Shown here piece after piece: positions 9,160 to 18,300 of a stretch of DNA of 64,000 bases. The stretch spans positions 1,364,001 to 1,428,000 of the forward strand of contig JAYRJU010000001.1 of NCBI GenBank assembly GCA_041906145.1, read 5' to 3'. Source of the stretch: SHVO01 sp041906145. GTDB taxonomy: Bacteria; Pseudomonadota; Alphaproteobacteria; Rhodospirillales; Rhodospirillaceae. Each line of letters begins with the position of its first letter. The first letter of the stretch is position 1. Below the pieces are notes generated by a model, which saw nothing but the letters and a program-made list of their open reading frames with translations, was not told the DNA's origin and ran no database searches. Made by a program: the position numbers and the translations under genes.

Positions 9160-10125
9160 ATGCGCGTCCAACAACCCCTGCTTCGCTTTGCGGCTGTGAT
9201 CGCCACGGTATCTCTCGCGGCTTGCGCGCCCAAAGGCCCGATGAAGGGCTCGATCGAATACAATCTGAGTACCGGGCTTCGCGCGGTGAATGCACAGCCC
9301 GCCTACGACGCCGGCTTCACAGGCCGAGGCGTCATGGTCGCTCTCATCGACTGCGGCATCGACAAGAAGCGTGGCGAGCTCGGCAAGAACCTCTCGCCGC
9401 TGTCCACCGACCTCAATCCCGAACGTAAAGTCATCCTGGCTGACCGCCACGGTGATGAAGTCGCGGGACCGCTCGGCTCCAAACTCGATGGTCATGGCCT
9501 TGCCGGCGTCGCTTACAACGCGACCGTCCTTTCCGTCCGCGCGGATTTTGACGGCGGATGGAAGGGCCAGTGCGGCTTCTATCCGCGCGACATCGCGCGC
9601 GCGCTTGATTATGCCGTGGAGAAAGGCGCGCGTGTCGCGGTGTTGCCCTTCCGCGCCGACCAGAGATTCGGGCCCAAGTTCGAAGCGTCCTTGCAGCGCG
9701 CGGTCGATGCGGGGATCGCGATCGTGATCTCCAGCGGCAACGAATCCAGCGGGCAGCCGTCATGGCCCGCCCGCTATGCCACCGATCCTCGGTTCGAAGG
9801 CAGCATCGTCGTCGCCGGCGGCGCCCGCAAGGACGGCAGTTTGGCGCCCTGGTCCAACCGCGCGGGGCGCACCAGTGGCTGGTTCATCATTGCCCCGGGC
9901 GAGGATGTGGTCACGGATTGCGGCGGCCAATATTGCCGGCGCGTGTCTGGCACATCCGTCTCGGCCGCCTATGTCGCGGGCGGCCTTGCGCTCATCATGC
10001 AGGCCAAGCCTGACATCAATGCGCGCGGCGCCATCGAACTCCTGTTGCGTTCGGCGCGACTCGTCGGCGATCCCGAGGATGCGGGCCGCGGGTCCCTCGA
10101 CATCGGCGCGGCCTTTGCGTTTTAA
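9160..10125 (+). CDS. Subtilisin-like (S8) serine protease lipoprotein
   Basis: 321 residues. A lipobox LAAC (residues 19-22) ends a short signal peptide, so Cys22 should be lipidated and the enzyme anchored to the inner or outer membrane, facing the periplasm. The catalytic residues of family S8 are all present: Asp64 in ALIDCGID, His112 in DGHGLAG, oxyanion Asn194 in SSGNES, and Ser266 in SGTSVSAAYVAGG. There is no propeptide, autotransporter barrel or C-terminal domain, so it is a minimal protease. DCG replaces the common DTG/DSG. Physiological substrate unknown. A terminator follows directly. Confidence 0.92.
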   Translation: MRVQQPLLRFAAVIATVSLAACAPKGPMKGSIEYNLSTGLRAVNAQPAYDAGFTGRGVMVALIDCGIDKKRGELGKNLSPLSTDLNPERKVILADRHGDEVAGPLGSKLDGHGLAGVAYNATVLSVRADFDGGWKGQCGFYPRDIARALDYAVEKGARVAVLPFRADQRFGPKFEASLQRAVDAGIAIVISSGNESSGQPSWPARYATDPRFEGSIVVAGGARKDGSLAPWSNRAGRTSGWFIIAPGEDVVTDCGGQYCRRVSGTSVSAAYVAGGLALIMQAKPDINARGAIELLLRSARLVGDPEDAGRGSLDIGAAFAF

Positions 10126-10136
10126 TCGGGAAATTA

Positions 10137-10167
10137 AAAGGGCGGACCTTCTGGTCCACCCTTTCGC
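10137..10167. terminator. Bidirectional rho-independent terminator
   Basis: GGGCGGACC (10140-10148) and GGTCCACCC (10153-10161) form a nine-pair stem with one G-U pair and a TTCT loop. A-rich sequence precedes it and TTT follows, so it can end both the protease gene and the convergent receptor remnant. Confidence 0.8.
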
Positions 10168-10186
10168 AGGTGGGCCGTATATTTTC

Positions 10187-11964
10187 TTAGAATTCGGCGT
10201 GCAACGTCGCGATGTATGTGCGGCGATAGCCGGGCTGCGCGAGCGCGGTGCCCGTCAGGTTGGTCGTGATGTCGCCGAGATAGTTCTTGTCGAATAGGTT
10301 GCGGATGTTGCCCTGGATGTAGGTTCGTTCTAGACCGAGACCGTCGAGAGGAACGCGCACGTCCACGTCGACCAGCGTATAACCCGGGAAACGTTCGGTG
10401 TTCACGAGGTTCGTCCAGCGCTTGCCGACGAACTTCGCCTGGGCGCCGAGGGATAGGTACTCAAGCGCAACCCACTGTGCGCGGAAGCTGCCTTGGATCT
10501 TCGGGGTTTCGTACAGCGACTTCCCTTTGGTCGGCAGTGCTGCGCCGGCTGAGACGTTCGGGATGTCTTCCTGAATCTCAGACGTGATGTAGGAAGCCGA
10601 TGCGTAAAACGACAGGGTTTCGATCGGCTTGTACCCGATCTGACCGTCGATCCCGGACAGTTTCACGTCGCCGACGTTGGCCGAGAAGACGATGCCGTTC
10701 GGTTCATCAAACACGCGTTCGATGCGGTTGCTGAACTGGTTATAGAAGCCCGAGGCCGAGAGCATGAGCGGGCCGTTCTGATAACGCACACCGACATCGA
10801 TGGCCGAGGCCTTTTCAGGGCCCGGATCGACTAGGACCTGGTCGTACAGATGCGCGGGGACGACAAGGTCTGGGCGTAGCTGACGAACACCGTCAGGTCA
10901 TCGGAGAAGTCATAACTTGTGCCGAAGTTCGGCAGCAGCTTGTCGTACTTACGGTTGAACGAGCGCGGCTGGCCGTAGCGGAAAGCCGCGCTGGTGTTCA
11001 ACGTCGACACCGGGAAGGTTACGAGCGGCTTGCCGGTGCCGTCATTGGTGCCCGGAACCGGCGTGCCGACCTGAGTGGTGCAGTAGGCGTTGAAAGTGTC
11101 ACGCTGATAACAGAACTGGTTCAGGTGACGCGTGAAGTACGGCGCGCGCAGGCCGGCGTTGAGCAGCAGGCGTTCTCCCATGAAACGGCCGCGGTATTCG
11201 ACGGCGACCTGGTTCAGAAGGGCGACGGACGCGCGATCGCGGCGGCGCAGGATAGTGCCGTCCGGCAGCGGGATTTGACGGCCGCCGATGCCGGCGCTCT
11301 TGCCTGCGAAGACGTTCTCCGGCTCGAAGCTACCGTCGGTCTTGATGAAGCCGATTTCGCCAGTCTGGCGATGCTTCGCGCGGTCAAACGTATAGGCCAG
11401 GCGGATGCTTTGCCTGTCGGCGAACTTCCAGATCAGCGACGAGGTTAGGCCGATACGGTTGGTATTCGTGTTGTTCGGACGGTAGAGACGCACGGTGTCG
11501 GCGATGTCGCCGTTCAGGCGATCTACCGGAAGACGCGGCGTCGGCAGCGTCATCGCGCGCCCGATTCGGCTCGCCGCGGGTCCGCAATGGAAGCGATAGA
11601 AGTATGGTCGGGCGGGCTCAAGGCCGCGCACGTCCACATGCACGCTGTGGCTCATGTGCGGCCGCGCCATCTGATTGCCGCGCGCGACGATCTTTTTCAT
11701 GCCTTCGTCCGCAGCGACCTCCCATGTCACTTCGATCGGCTCGAAGGGCAGCGCTTGTGGATCGAACGGATCCGGCGCCAGGCGCGTCCAGATCACAAAG
11801 CCGTCTGCAACGGGGTCGCCGCTTGCGACACCGAGCTGGAAAGGATCATTGAGGAAAACCGGCGCGGTCGCCGCGGCGAGAGCTGTTCCCCGGCTCAACG
11901 CGAGCGCGGCGGCCGCTTGCCAGGCGCGCTGCACAATTGCGCGACGCGTGAATGTCTTGGTCAT
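10187..11964 (-). pseudogene. PhoD-like phosphatase / TonB-dependent receptor chimera, frameshifted
   Basis: Read from 11964, the first 150 codons are the start of a PhoD-type alkaline phosphatase: a Tat signal (TRRAIVQRAWQ) and the N-terminal domain GVASGDPVADGFVIWTRL through YFYRFHCGPAASRIGRAMT. At about 11505-11525 the frame passes without a stop into the C-terminal barrel of a TonB-dependent receptor (NTNTNRIGLTSSLIWKF..., LLLNAGLRAPYFTRHLN). Near 10850-10860, beside a GGGG run, one base is missing and the frame stops. The receptor continues in the next frame (LYDQVLVDPGPEKASAID...) to the terminal ...YIATLHAEF with the final Phe of outer-membrane proteins. The phosphatase catalytic domain and receptor plug are both absent. 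This looks like a deletion fusing two neighbouring genes. Confidence 0.85.
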
Positions 11965-12214
11965 TGTCTGCTATCGATCCGATCAGTTTAGCGCCGCGAT
12001 AATACGAGCGCCCCCTCACGTGAAGCATGACAATTGGAAGACTAAGCGCTTCTCCCAATTTGAATACGTAAGAATTTCAGGTGGGACGTGTCCCCGTGTT
12101 TCCGCGACTCTTTCTTGAAAGTTAAGCGATCAACACGCCGCAAGATTGCATCTCCCATTCGGGTCGCTATCGTTAACGAAGAATGAAGAAATCAGTCTGA
12201 CGCAGGATGTTTAC

Positions 12215-14014
12215 ATGATGGTTCCCGCACTCGTTCCTAAACCCGCCGACGATCAGGAGATCGCCCGGTGCGACATCGCCGCCGCCGTACGCTGGGGCGT
12301 TCTCGACGTCGCCTTCCAGCCCATTGTCGATATCCATACCGGCCGTGTGTTCGGCTTCGAAGCTCTCACCCGCAACGTTCAAGCCCTCGGGTTCGATTCG
12401 CCCACAGATTTCTTCGACCGCTGCCATGAAGATGGACAACTCGCCGCGGTGGAGGAGTTCATCCTCACGCAAGCATTCGATAAATTTGTGCGTATCCCCG
12501 ACTACACCAAGCTGAAGCTGTTCGTGAATCTCGACGGGCGTAATGTCGCCGCCGGGGGCATGGGTTCCATGCTCACTGCTTTGCGCGATCGCTACGGTCT
12601 CAGCAATGCCAACATCGCGCTTGAAGTGTCCGAGCGTTACGACTTCAGCGATTCCTCCGAGGCGCTGGCCGCTCTGCTCGAACTGCGCACCCGATTCGGA
12701 AACCTGACGCTGGACGACTTTGGATCGGGTCATGCCAACCTGCAGCTTTTTTACCATGTCGAGCCATCCATCGTGAAACTGGACCGCTTCATCATTTCGT
12801 CAGTCGGGTCAGATCCCAAGAAGAGCGTGTTCCTGCAGCATATTGTGCGTATGGCGCACCTTCTGGGGAGTCTCGTCGTCGCTGAAGGCGTCGAAACCGC
12901 GCAGGAATACTATGTCTGCCGCGAACTGGGCTGCGACTTGGTGCAGGGGTATGCGGTCGCGCTTCCAAGCATCACCTTGTCCGAACTTTGTCTCAGTTAC
13001 GGCAGCATCGGCAACATGCGAATCCAGGATCGCCGCCGCGTGGATTCGGATTTCACGCTGATTATGGCGCAGCTCGATACTGTCGACCCGATCCAAATCA
13101 ATCAAAGTATCCAGGAGGTCTTCGACCGCTTCCTGAAAGACCGCGACCGGATATTCTTTCCCGTCGTCGACGATATCGGGTTTCCCGTGGGCCTGATCCA
13201 CGAGCGCGATCTTAAAGTCATCATCTACTCGATGTACGGACGCGACTTGTTGCGCAATCGTCGCCGGATGGCATCATCCCTTGCGGCGTTCGTGAAGCCT
13301 TGCTCAGTGGCCAACGTCAACGCTTCGACCGAGAAGATCCTGGAGATATTCAACTCCGTGCCTGAATCTGAGGGCGTTCTCCTGATCAACGAAAGCCAGT
13401 ACGGCGGATTCCTGCACGCGCGCTCCCTGCTCAAGATTCTGAATGAAAAAAATATCCAGATTGCCCGCGACCAGAATCCGCTCAGCAAATTGCCGGGAAA
13501 CATCCTCATCCAGGAATATCTTGCCACCGCTGTGGCGTCAGACGGCGGGTCATACCACTTCGCGTACCTCGATTTCGATTTCTTCAAACCATTTAATGAC
13601 ACATACGGCTTCCGTACCGGTGATCGCGCCATCCTGATGTGCGCGGATATTTTGCGCACGGTCTTTAACCGGGAAGGGCGCTTTGTCGGTCATGTTGGCG
13701 GCGATGACTTCTTCGTGGGTTTCCGGGATGTCGATCACCCCATCGCCATGACGGAGATTCAACAGGCGGTACAAAAATTCAAAACCGACGTTGAGAGCCT
13801 ATATTCACCCGAAGACCGCCGGAACGGTCACGTCAACGGCGTCTCGCGCTCAGGCAAACGCGAAAAGTTTCCGCTACTCAGCATGAGCGGCGCGGTACTG
13901 CACAAGCCTCAGCATCGTCCGCTACCGAGCCTAGACACGCTGAGCGCGCTGATCGCGAGTGCGAAGAAGGCAGCGAAGGATTCTCAGGAGCGAATCATTA
14001 GCGTCGAGCTTTAG
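12215..14014 (+). CDS. EAL-CBS-GGDEF cyclic-di-GMP signalling protein
   Basis: 599 residues, cytoplasmic. The EAL phosphodiesterase domain (about 20-255) has EALTR with Glu49, Glu137 in ALEVSER, DD at 167-168 in LDDFGSG, Lys188, Glu224 and Glu227 in VAEGVET, and QGY, so it looks catalytically competent. Two CBS modules follow (about 280-425), likely nucleotide-sensing. A GGDEF domain (about 435-560) has FDFFKPFNDTYGF and the signature GGDDF at 495-499, with the second acidic residue Asp in place of Glu; activity is uncertain. AGGA seven bases before ATG 12215 supports this start over an upstream TTG. It likely controls motility or biofilm through c-di-GMP. Confidence 0.92.
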   Translation: MMVPALVPKPADDQEIARCDIAAAVRWGVLDVAFQPIVDIHTGRVFGFEALTRNVQALGFDSPTDFFDRCHEDGQLAAVEEFILTQAFDKFVRIPDYTKLKLFVNLDGRNVAAGGMGSMLTALRDRYGLSNANIALEVSERYDFSDSSEALAALLELRTRFGNLTLDDFGSGHANLQLFYHVEPSIVKLDRFIISSVGSDPKKSVFLQHIVRMAHLLGSLVVAEGVETAQEYYVCRELGCDLVQGYAVALPSITLSELCLSYGSIGNMRIQDRRRVDSDFTLIMAQLDTVDPIQINQSIQEVFDRFLKDRDRIFFPVVDDIGFPVGLIHERDLKVIIYSMYGRDLLRNRRRMASSLAAFVKPCSVANVNASTEKILEIFNSVPESEGVLLINESQYGGFLHARSLLKILNEKNIQIARDQNPLSKLPGNILIQEYLATAVASDGGSYHFAYLDFDFFKPFNDTYGFRTGDRAILMCADILRTVFNREGRFVGHVGGDDFFVGFRDVDHPIAMTEIQQAVQKFKTDVESLYSPEDRRNGHVNGVSRSGKREKFPLLSMSGAVLHKPQHRPLPSLDTLSALIASAKKAAKDSQERIISVEL

Positions 14015-15048
14015 GCGGATGCGGACGGTCCCGCCGTGGCGGTAGCGCCAAGCCCGCGGTCGTTTGGCTCGGGCAATCCGGCGCGGAAGCGCTCCCAGCG
14101 CGTCGCGAGCGCACGGCGGTTCGGGCCGCGTCCGTTGGTGACCTGCAGAGCCGCGCCTTCCAGCGATCTATATTCGCTTTCCAGCAGGTCGGGATGCAGC
14201 GTAACCACGAGGCGTGCGGGATCGATGCCGACAAGGTTCAGATCGAACAGCGTGTGCAGGTCGCTGCGTAGGAGAAGGCCGTTCGTGGGATTGTTGAACT
14301 TCGGCGCGGACTCCGGCTGAATATACGCTGCCTCGATCAAGGCCACTGCAGTGCAGCCCGAGATCATGCAGCGGGCGCCGTAGCGGCGGATGAGTTCGTC
14401 GCGGAACATCTTGCGCCCCCGCCGCAAAAGGATACCGAGGTTTCGGTGCTCGCGTTCATCGAGCACGTCGCCAGGTTCCGCAAGATCGGCATCCTCGTCG
14501 GTCAGCGTCAGCGCGCGCTCGTTGAGCCAGCCTCTCAAGACCTGTTCGGCATTGCGGTCGCGCCGCGCGATATAACGGATCAACCCGTTAAGATCGCACG
14601 GACGCAAGGAGAGCTGACGGCTATTCGTCAGTTCGAACGGCCGGAGTTCGGCGGCTTCGATGCGCGCGGAAATTTCGATGTAATCAAGACCGAAGGCAGC
14701 CTTGTATTCGGTACCTTCGCGCGTGCTTGCGATCGGCTCCGAGAATTCGTGCCCATACAGGCATCTGTAACTGTTGGTGCGTGTGGATCTGTAGCCGAGT
14801 TGTCCAGTGCCGCATGTTGGACAACGCTGAACGGATTTCTCAGCAGCCCCCGTCTCGATACGTTGCGCCCGCGCGATCGCAAGCAATTGGGTTTGGCTGC
14901 GTATGAAGAATATATCGTTCACCGAAACGTGACGATGATGCGGCGTGTGATCGCCAAAACTATAGCCGGCCGCAGGGCGATAACTCGCTCCCACACCCTC
15001 TTCCAGCGCGACGATGGCAATCCAGCCTTTCATGGCGCCATACTTCAT
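14011..15048 (-). CDS. PUA-like/HNH endonuclease, candidate modified-DNA restriction enzyme
   Basis: 345 residues. The N-terminus (about 8-62: GWIAIVALEE, SFGDHTPHHRHVSVNDIFFI, QLLAIARAQRIE) resembles PUA/EVE-like readers of modified bases. Next is a probable zinc site with Cys76, Cys79, Cys96 and His100. The C-terminal HNH_2-type domain (about 215-280) has Cys227, Cys232, EAAYIQP, then NPTNGLLLRSDLHTLFD with Asn256 and His265. The first HNH His is Tyr242, a variant I believe is common in this branch. No methyltransferase is adjacent, which would fit a type IV, modification-dependent system. Its stop overlaps that of the convergent EAL gene by four bases. The reader-domain call is inference. 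Confidence 0.75.
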   Translation of the reverse strand: MKYGAMKGWIAIVALEEGVGASYRPAAGYSFGDHTPHHRHVSVNDIFFIRSQTQLLAIARAQRIETGAAEKSVQRCPTCGTGQLGYRSTRTNSYRCLYGHEFSEPIASTREGTEYKAAFGLDYIEISARIEAAELRPFELTNSRQLSLRPCDLNGLIRYIARRDRNAEQVLRGWLNERALTLTDEDADLAEPGDVLDEREHRNLGILLRRGRKMFRDELIRRYGARCMISGCTAVALIEAAYIQPESAPKFNNPTNGLLLRSDLHTLFDLNLVGIDPARLVVTLHPDLLESEYRSLEGAALQVTNGRGPNRRALATRWERFRAGLPEPNDRGLGATATAGPSASA

Positions 15049-15173
15049 CGCGACTTCTATCAGGCCTGCGACAACTATGTGATACTTTTGTGAAAGTCAG
15101 ATTGATGACAGTTGGATGAAGAATGGGGGTCGGGGGCTTGTGGCCGCGCGGCGCCCCATGAAAAAAGAACGTC

Positions 15174-15578
15174 ATGTTCAAGACGTTTTGCATCACCGCG
15201 CTCCTTATACTCGCCTCGCACGAAAGCTTTGCCGCCGTACGTGGGCCGGCTGACGTCTCCACTTTTGCCTCCGGTGTCCCGGCGCAGATTGACGCGACGC
15301 AGGCCCTGGATGCCGAGACGTCCATGCTGGTGCGTCAGATTGATTCCATGCTGACCACGCGTTTCGCGGCCGCCGGCCGGATATCCTCCGTCTCGGCGCG
15401 CCGCCAGGCTCTCGAAGAGCTCAGCACATTTGCGAAAATGACCGTGGAAGGTTTGATTGACGCGGCGCCGAGCGCCGATACGCGGGCGTCGATCCAGGAA
15501 AATTTACAAGCCATCCTCGCCTGGCATCAGGACGAGATCCTGGCGGCGCTCGCAGCGCTTCCGCGGGCGGCTCGATAG
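15174..15578 (+). CDS. Small exported helical protein, unknown
   Basis: 134 residues with a signal peptide (1 to about 20, MFKTFCITALLILASHESFA). The mature part is about 110 residues, mostly predicted helix, with no cysteine and many Ala/Leu, e.g. RQALEELSTFAKMTVEGLID. I recognise no family. The ribosome binding site is weak (AAAGAACG). It may be a periplasmic accessory protein; nothing in the neighbourhood hints at its role. Confidence 0.55.
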   Translation: MFKTFCITALLILASHESFAAVRGPADVSTFASGVPAQIDATQALDAETSMLVRQIDSMLTTRFAAAGRISSVSARRQALEELSTFAKMTVEGLIDAAPSADTRASIQENLQAILAWHQDEILAALAALPRAAR

Positions 15579-15610
15579 TCCAGTAGAGCCGGAATTCAGC
15601 CGCTTGACGG

Positions 15611-15632
15611 CTGGACCGCCATGGCGGTCCAG
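15611..15632. repeat. 22-bp perfect palindrome
   Basis: CTGGACCGCCA is followed immediately by its own reverse complement, TGGCGGTCCAG, with no spacer. It lies in the 238-bp gap between the small exported protein and the CYTH-CHAD gene. There is no T-tract after it, so a simple terminator is unlikely. It may be an operator or a cruciform-type site. Confidence 0.6.
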
Positions 15633-15816
15633 ATGGCGCTTTGCCGGGCTTTCCGCCTTCATCCTCTCATTCAAGTCTATTTTGATGCGCGGGCACCGCG
15701 CCAAGGACGATTATGCGACGGTTTTATGACAATTAAAAGTCATGGTGGTCGGCAACGAAAAAACTCGGTAGCACTCGTGCGCGAATTTTCCTTCCCGCCT
15801 TTGATGTTTCCGACCC

Positions 15817-17304
15817 ATGCCTGAAATCGAACTTAAACTTCGCGGCACGCCGGCACGCTTGAAGAACGTTATGATGCGTTTGCAAAAACGCGCGGTGAAG
15901 GGCTCGGCCTTCAAGAAGAACCTGCACGCGGTTTATTTCGACACAGCCAAGGATGATCTTCACGCCAAGGGGATTTCGTTCCGCGTGCGGGAGGAGGACG
16001 ACCGCTTCGTCCAGACTCTCAAACAGGCGCCGGCGGGCGGCGAAGCGCTGACTCGCGGCGAGTGGAGCGATCGGGTCGCGGCCGCCGCGCCCGAACTCCT
16101 CAATACCCACAGTGGCCGCAAGCTGCGCCATGTGTGGAAGGACATCCGACTCCTGCCGCGTTTCCGCACGGTGATCGCGCGGTCCGGTTTCGTCATCAGC
16201 CCAAAACCCGGGACGCAGATCGAGATCGTACGTGACGAAGGCGAGATCCGCGCGGTGAATCGCGACGACGGCGCGGTCCCGGTCTCTGAAATCGAGATCG
16301 AGCTTAAGAAAGGCTCCCTCAGCGCGGTGTACCAGCTCGCGCTGGAGATCGTCGCGAATGCCCAAGTGCAAATCGAGCCGCTCGGAAAGTCGGACAGGGG
16401 TTACGCGCTACTTTCGCCCGGCGCCGCCATTGTTTCGCTTAAGGCAGAAGCGCCACAAGCGAAGGCACGCGAAACATTGGCCGAGGTTCTGCGCGCCGCC
16501 GCGCGGCGCCACTTCGCCCAGTTTCTCTCCAACATGGCTGGCGCCCTCCAGCATGACCCAGCCAGCATCCATCAAATGCGGGTCAGCATGCGACGCCTGC
16601 GCTCAGCGCTCTATGGCGCGCGCGACCTCTTGCCGGAAGCCGAATACGAGTCTGTGCGCCTTAAGCTCAAATATCTTCTCCAGTCCCTAGGCGCGGCGCG
16701 CGATTGGGAAGTCCTGACCGAGCGCATGTCCGAGCTTGAGGACGAGGAAGATATCGAGGATGTGCAACGCGCGGCCAATGCACAGAAAAGCCGCGCCCTT
16801 GTACGCGCTGTCGACGCCGTTGGTTCGCGTAAGAATACCATGGCCGTCCTCGAGGCCATGCGCTGGTTCGAAGACCTGCCCACGGCGCGGCATGGCCGCA
16901 AGTTAAAGGTCCGTGCGCGTGACGCCGCCGGCGATATTCTCTGCGAGTTGTTCGACCGCGTGCGCCGCCGGGGGCGCCATTTCGGCGAACAATCCGTCGG
17001 CGACCGCCACCGCTTGCGCATTGCCGGCAAGAACCTGCGTTACAATGTCGAGCTCTACAGCAGCCTCTACCCGCAGCGGAAGGTCGAACGGTTTCTGGAT
17101 CTGTTGAAGCCGGTGCAGGACGATCTTGGCCACCTGAACGATGTAAGCCGTGCGCGCGATCTCCTCGGCGAGCTTGCTAAGCGCTCTCCGCAAAAAGCCG
17201 CGGCCGACGCGGTTGTCGCACGGCTCGAAGCGCGCGTAACCGCCGCCGACAAACGCGCGCGCAAACATGTGGCGAATCTCAGGAACGCGAAGCCGTTCTG
17301 GTGA
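15817..17304 (+). CDS. CYTH-CHAD inorganic triphosphatase
   Basis: 495 residues. The N-terminal CYTH domain (about 1-205) begins with the diagnostic ExExK (Glu3, Glu5, Lys7) and has alternating acidic/basic tunnel strands (FRVREEDDRFVQTLKQ, SEIEIELKKG). The C-terminal CHAD domain (about 215-495) has the conserved basic helices IHQMRVSMRRLRSAL and HRLRIAGKNLRYNVE, which bind polyphosphate. YgiF-like enzymes hydrolyse inorganic triphosphate; CHAD targets such proteins to polyphosphate granules. The gene is three bases from the end of the convergent phosphate-transporter operon, giving a phosphate theme. Confidence 0.93.
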   Translation: MPEIELKLRGTPARLKNVMMRLQKRAVKGSAFKKNLHAVYFDTAKDDLHAKGISFRVREEDDRFVQTLKQAPAGGEALTRGEWSDRVAAAAPELLNTHSGRKLRHVWKDIRLLPRFRTVIARSGFVISPKPGTQIEIVRDEGEIRAVNRDDGAVPVSEIEIELKKGSLSAVYQLALEIVANAQVQIEPLGKSDRGYALLSPGAAIVSLKAEAPQAKARETLAEVLRAAARRHFAQFLSNMAGALQHDPASIHQMRVSMRRLRSALYGARDLLPEAEYESVRLKLKYLLQSLGAARDWEVLTERMSELEDEEDIEDVQRAANAQKSRALVRAVDAVGSRKNTMAVLEAMRWFEDLPTARHGRKLKVRARDAAGDILCELFDRVRRRGRHFGEQSVGDRHRLRIAGKNLRYNVELYSSLYPQRKVERFLDLLKPVQDDLGHLNDVSRARDLLGELAKRSPQKAAADAVVARLEARVTAADKRARKHVANLRNAKPFW

Positions 17305-17307
17305 GCG

Positions 17308-18294
17308 TTACCAGAGGAACTTTGAAACCCAATTGAACAGCGCACCCACCGCGGCGGCCGCCGGCATCGTGATGATCCAGGCGATCAGGATCTCGCGGGC
17401 GACGCCCCAACGCACCGCAGTGACGCGTTTTGCCGCGCCGACGCCGATGATCGCGCCGGTGATGGTCTGCGTGGTCGAGACCGGCACGCCCAGCTCAGTC
17501 GCCATGAATAAGGTAATGAAACCGGCCGTTTCGGCGCACACGCCCTGCACCGGTTGAAGACGCGTGATGCGCGACCCCATGGTGTGGATGATGCGCATGC
17601 CCCCGAGAAGCGTGCCCAACGCCATCGCGGCGTTGCAGCTCACGACCACCCAGAACGGCACGTGGAACTCACCCGTCAGTTCGCCGTGCGCGTACAAAAG
17701 CGCGGTGATGATGCCCATGGTTTTTTGCGCGTCATTGCCGCCGTGCCCCAGGGCGTACAGCGACGCGGAGACGAACTGAGCCTTGCGGAAGATGCCGTCG
17801 GCCCGCGCGGGCGCGACGCGCACGAACGCCCAGGACACGATCAGCACCAGGATCAGCGCGATCGTCAGCCCCACAGTCGGCGATAGGACAATGCCGCTCG
17901 CCGTCTTGGCCAGGCCCTGCCACACGATCGCGCTGGTCCCTGCTTCCTGCAGGCCCGCGCCAACAAGCCCGCCGATCAAGGCGTGCGAGCTGCTGGAGGG
18001 AATCCCGAAGTAGCCGGTCGTGATCTGCCAGGAAATAGCGCCGATCAGCGCGCCGAAGATGACGTGGTCGGAGATGATTTGGGGCGAGATGATGCCTTTG
18101 CCCACGGTGCTCGCGACACTCAACCCGAACACCAGGAAGGCCACGAAATTGAAGAAAGCGGCCCAGGCGATGGCCGCGCGCGGCGACAGCACGCGAGTCG
18201 AGACGATGGTGGCGATCGAATTGGCCGCGTCATTGCGGCCATTCATGAAATCGAAAACCAGCGCAACGACGACAAGGCCGATCAAAATCTCCAT
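17308..18294 (-). CDS. pit: Low-affinity inorganic phosphate transporter, PiT family
   Basis: 328 residues, about ten membrane segments. Both PiT signature repeats are visible: DFMNGRNDAANSIATIVSTR near the N-terminus and SLYALGHGGNDAQKTMGII in the second half. These proteins import phosphate as a metal-phosphate complex coupled to protons, or with sodium. It is shorter than E. coli PitA and lacks the large cytoplasmic loop, like many bacterial PiT proteins that pair with a DUF47 subunit. It starts six bases after the DUF47 stop, so the two are one operon. Confidence 0.93.
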   Translation of the reverse strand: MEILIGLVVVALVFDFMNGRNDAANSIATIVSTRVLSPRAAIAWAAFFNFVAFLVFGLSVASTVGKGIISPQIISDHVIFGALIGAISWQITTGYFGIPSSSSHALIGGLVGAGLQEAGTSAIVWQGLAKTASGIVLSPTVGLTIALILVLIVSWAFVRVAPARADGIFRKAQFVSASLYALGHGGNDAQKTMGIITALLYAHGELTGEFHVPFWVVVSCNAAMALGTLLGGMRIIHTMGSRITRLQPVQGVCAETAGFITLFMATELGVPVSTTQTITGAIIGVGAAKRVTAVRWGVAREILIAWIITMPAAAAVGALFNWVSKFLW

Positions 18295-18300
18295 GTGGGA

